NCBI GenBank assembly: GCA_017546745.1
Contig: JAFYRZ010000083.1
Coordinates: 1-7,422, forward strand
Origin: Clostridia bacterium
GTDB lineage: Bacteria; Bacillota_A; Clostridia; Oscillospirales; CAG-272
Direction of reading: 5' to 3'
Length of the DNA: 7,422 nucleotides
The position numbers and the translations under genes were made by a program. Shown piece after piece: positions 6,149-7,422 of this stretch. Position 1 is the first letter of the stretch, and the number at the start of each line of letters is the position of its first letter. A model generated the notes under the pieces. It was given only the letters and a program-made list of their open reading frames with translations, did not search any database and had not been told where the DNA came from.

Positions 6149-6177
6149 TTGACTTTTTATATTATTTCTGTTAAAAT
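6149..6177 (+). promoter_or_regulatory. Promoter of hpt-mtaB
   Basis: TTGACT (6149-6154), a 17-base spacer and TAAAAT (6172-6177). The predicted start near 6184 gives a leader of about 46 bases with AAGGAGG (6219-6225) four bases before the hpt ATG. The promoter is back to back with that of rpmH, with about 60 AT-rich bases between the two -35 boxes. Confidence 0.88.
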
Positions 6178-6229
6178 ATACGATGTAAAATTATTATAAA
6201 TTTGAGGTTTATCCATATAAGGAGGCTTT

Positions 6230-6778
6230 ATGAACAATAGCGTTGAGAGAATTCTCGTTTCCGAAGAGGAGATCGACAGCATCGTAACAAGACTCGCCCG
6301 TGAGATCGATAAGGATTATTCCGAGGGCAAAAACCTCGTTCTCGTATGTATACTTAAGGGCTCGGTCGTATTTATGGGCGATCTTATGAAGAAGCTTACC
6401 GTTCCGCTTGAGATAGACTGTATGAAGGTGTCCTCCTACGGCGCGGGCACGCAGTCGAGCGGTATGATACATATCTACCTTGACCTTCTTCGTCCCGACC
6501 TTTCGGAGTGCGACCTTCTTATTATCGAGGATATCATCGACAGCGGTAACACGCTTTCCTATCTTGTAAACTACCTTCTTAATAAGGGCGCAAGAAGCGT
6601 TAAGACCTGTACGCTTCTCGATAAGCCCTCGCGCAGAAAGGTTGACTTTACACCCGATTACGTTGGCATAGAGATCCCCGACGAGTTTGTTGTAGGCTAC
6701 GGCCTTGACTATGCGGAGAAGTTCCGCGCGCTTCCTTACGTCGGCGTTCTTAAGCCTGAGGTCTACTCGGGTAAATGA
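6230..6778 (+). CDS. hpt: Hypoxanthine(-guanine) phosphoribosyltransferase
   Basis: A purine salvage enzyme that converts hypoxanthine (and usually guanine) plus PRPP into IMP (GMP) and pyrophosphate in the cytoplasm. The 182-residue length is typical. Visible motifs are the pyrophosphate loop LKGS (42-45), the flexible loop SSYG (68-71), the PRPP-binding signature EDIIDSGNT (100-108) with the catalytic-type Asp104, the base-contacting Lys132 in DKPSRR, and the closing block VVGYGLDYAEKFRALPYVG (154-172). SGNT replaces the more usual SGLT or SGRT, a position that varies. The ATG has AAGGAGG four bases upstream. It is the first gene of the plus-strand unit; mtaB follows after three bases. In Bacillus the gene sits beside tilS and ftsH instead. 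Confidence 0.97.
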   Translation: MNNSVERILVSEEEIDSIVTRLAREIDKDYSEGKNLVLVCILKGSVVFMGDLMKKLTVPLEIDCMKVSSYGAGTQSSGMIHIYLDLLRPDLSECDLLIIEDIIDSGNTLSYLVNYLLNKGARSVKTCTLLDKPSRRKVDFTPDYVGIEIPDEFVVGYGLDYAEKFRALPYVGVLKPEVYSGK

Positions 6779-6781
6779 TCC

Positions 6782-7422
6782 GTGCTTAAGGTTGGCTTTT
6801 ACACCCTCGGCTGTAAGGTGTCGCAGTATGAGACCGAGGCGATCGCCGAGGAGTTTGAGAGGCGCGGATATTCTCGCGCTCCCTTTAGCGAGGTCTGTGA
6901 CGCTTACGTTATAAACACCTGTACCGTTACCGAGGAGAGTGACAGAAAGTCGCGCCAGATGATAAGGCGCGCGATAAGGAAAAATCCCGCGGCTGTCGTT
7001 GCCGTCGTCGGCTGTTACTCGCAAAGGGTGCCGTCGGATATCGAAAAGATAGACGGCACGTCGGTGATTATTGGAACGCAGGATAAAATGAGCGTGGTTG
7101 ACAGGGTCATCGAAAGGCTTGATAATAACTCGCTCGGCACTTATATCGCGGATATGGCGCTTGAGGGCTGCTCCTTTGAGCCTATGACGGTAAAGCGCGC
7201 GCCGAGGACCCGCGCTTACGTAAAGATCGAGGACGGGTGCGAGTCTAAATGCTCCTATTGCGCGATAAGGATCGCGAGAGGACCCGTAAGATCGAAGCCT
7301 ATGGCGGAGGTCATAAAAGAGGTCGAGAGCCTTTACGCAGCCGGCACGCGTGAGATCGTTCTTACCGGAATAGAGACCGGCTCGTACGGCAAGGATTTTG
7401 ACTTTGAGTATGGGCTCGGTGA
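6782..7422 (+). CDS. mtaB: tRNA t6A37 methylthiotransferase MtaB (3' end outside window)
   Basis: MtaB (YqeV) is a radical SAM enzyme that converts t6A37 to ms2t6A37 in tRNAs that read ANN codons. The first 213 residues, about half the protein, are present. The N-terminal UPF0004 domain begins with KVGFYTLGCKVSQYETEA and has the three Cys that hold the second iron-sulfur cluster (C11, C47 in INTCTVT, C78 in VGCYSQ). The radical SAM CxxxCxxC motif is C153, C157, C160, followed by ARGPVRSKP and LTGIETGSYG, which favour MtaB over MiaB or RimO. The GTG at 6782 is the only start that gives the family N-terminus. No ribosome site is at proper distance (GAGGT ends about 19 bases upstream), so translation is probably coupled to hpt, whose TGA is three bases before and in the same frame. 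Confidence 0.95.
   Translation, partial: MLKVGFYTLGCKVSQYETEAIAEEFERRGYSRAPFSEVCDAYVINTCTVTEESDRKSRQMIRRAIRKNPAAVVAVVGCYSQRVPSDIEKIDGTSVIIGTQDKMSVVDRVIERLDNNSLGTYIADMALEGCSFEPMTVKRAPRTRAYVKIEDGCESKCSYCAIRIARGPVRSKPMAEVIKEVESLYAAGTREIVLTGIETGSYGKDFDFEYGLG

Noticed and set aside
6209..6217. DnaA-box-like TTATCCATA near the rpmH/hpt divergent region, which could suggest oriC
   Set aside because: Only one copy with one mismatch is present, there is no box cluster, no dnaA or dnaN is nearby, and the site lies just before the hpt ribosome site.
6209..7024. Long minus-strand open frame of 271 codons across hpt and mtaB
   Set aside because: It is antisense to two genes with full family motifs, has no recognisable domain, and its length follows from codon bias of the plus-strand genes.

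Overview
The window is a stretch of core genome from a low-to-medium GC Firmicute, most likely a Clostridia-type gut anaerobe. The evidence is the Gram-positive gene order rpmH-rnpA-yidD-yidC-khpB(jag)-mnmE, perfect or near-perfect sigma-A type promoters, AAGGAGG ribosome sites, a YidC that starts directly with the membrane core (no large Gram-negative periplasmic domain, no lipobox), an RNA polymerase beta' without an insertion in the trigger loop, and an RNHCP zinc-ribbon protein. The lineage below class is not resolvable by eye.

Layout. (1) Positions 1-957, plus strand: the 3' end of rpoC, closed by a very strong hairpin terminator that also has a T-tract on the minus strand and so can serve both converging transcripts. 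(2) Positions 1015-1121: a short convergent intergenic region with a good plus-strand promoter that points into the antisense of the next gene. (3) Positions 1122-5988, minus strand: one tight operon, read from right to left as rpmH (L34), rnpA (RNase P protein), yidD, yidC, khpB/jag, mnmE and an RNHCP-family gene. Its members are joined by overlaps or gaps of 0 to 25 bases, except for rpmH-rnpA, where a hairpin terminator/attenuator and a pair of nested palindromes lie. (4) Positions 5989-6229: an AT-rich divergent promoter region with an ideal promoter on each strand and a 17-base palindrome in the rpmH leader. (5) Positions 6230-7422, plus strand: hpt (hypoxanthine phosphoribosyltransferase) followed after 3 bases, in the same frame, by mtaB (tRNA methylthiotransferase), which runs off the window.

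How the genes work together. The minus-strand operon couples ribosome assembly (L34), tRNA 5' maturation (RnpA), membrane protein insertion (YidC, YidD), an RNA-binding regulator (KhpB) and wobble-uridine tRNA modification (MnmE). The plus-strand pair combines purine salvage with modification of t6A37 in tRNA. Two tRNA-modification genes therefore lie in the two divergent units. The order departs from the classical origin-proximal arrangement: dnaA/oriC is not next to rpmH, mnmG does not follow mnmE, and rpsL does not follow rpoC.

I found no new defence, mobile or biosynthetic system. The points worth a second look are regulatory structures (palindromes, attenuator, antisense promoter), broken synteny and lineage-specific protein extensions.
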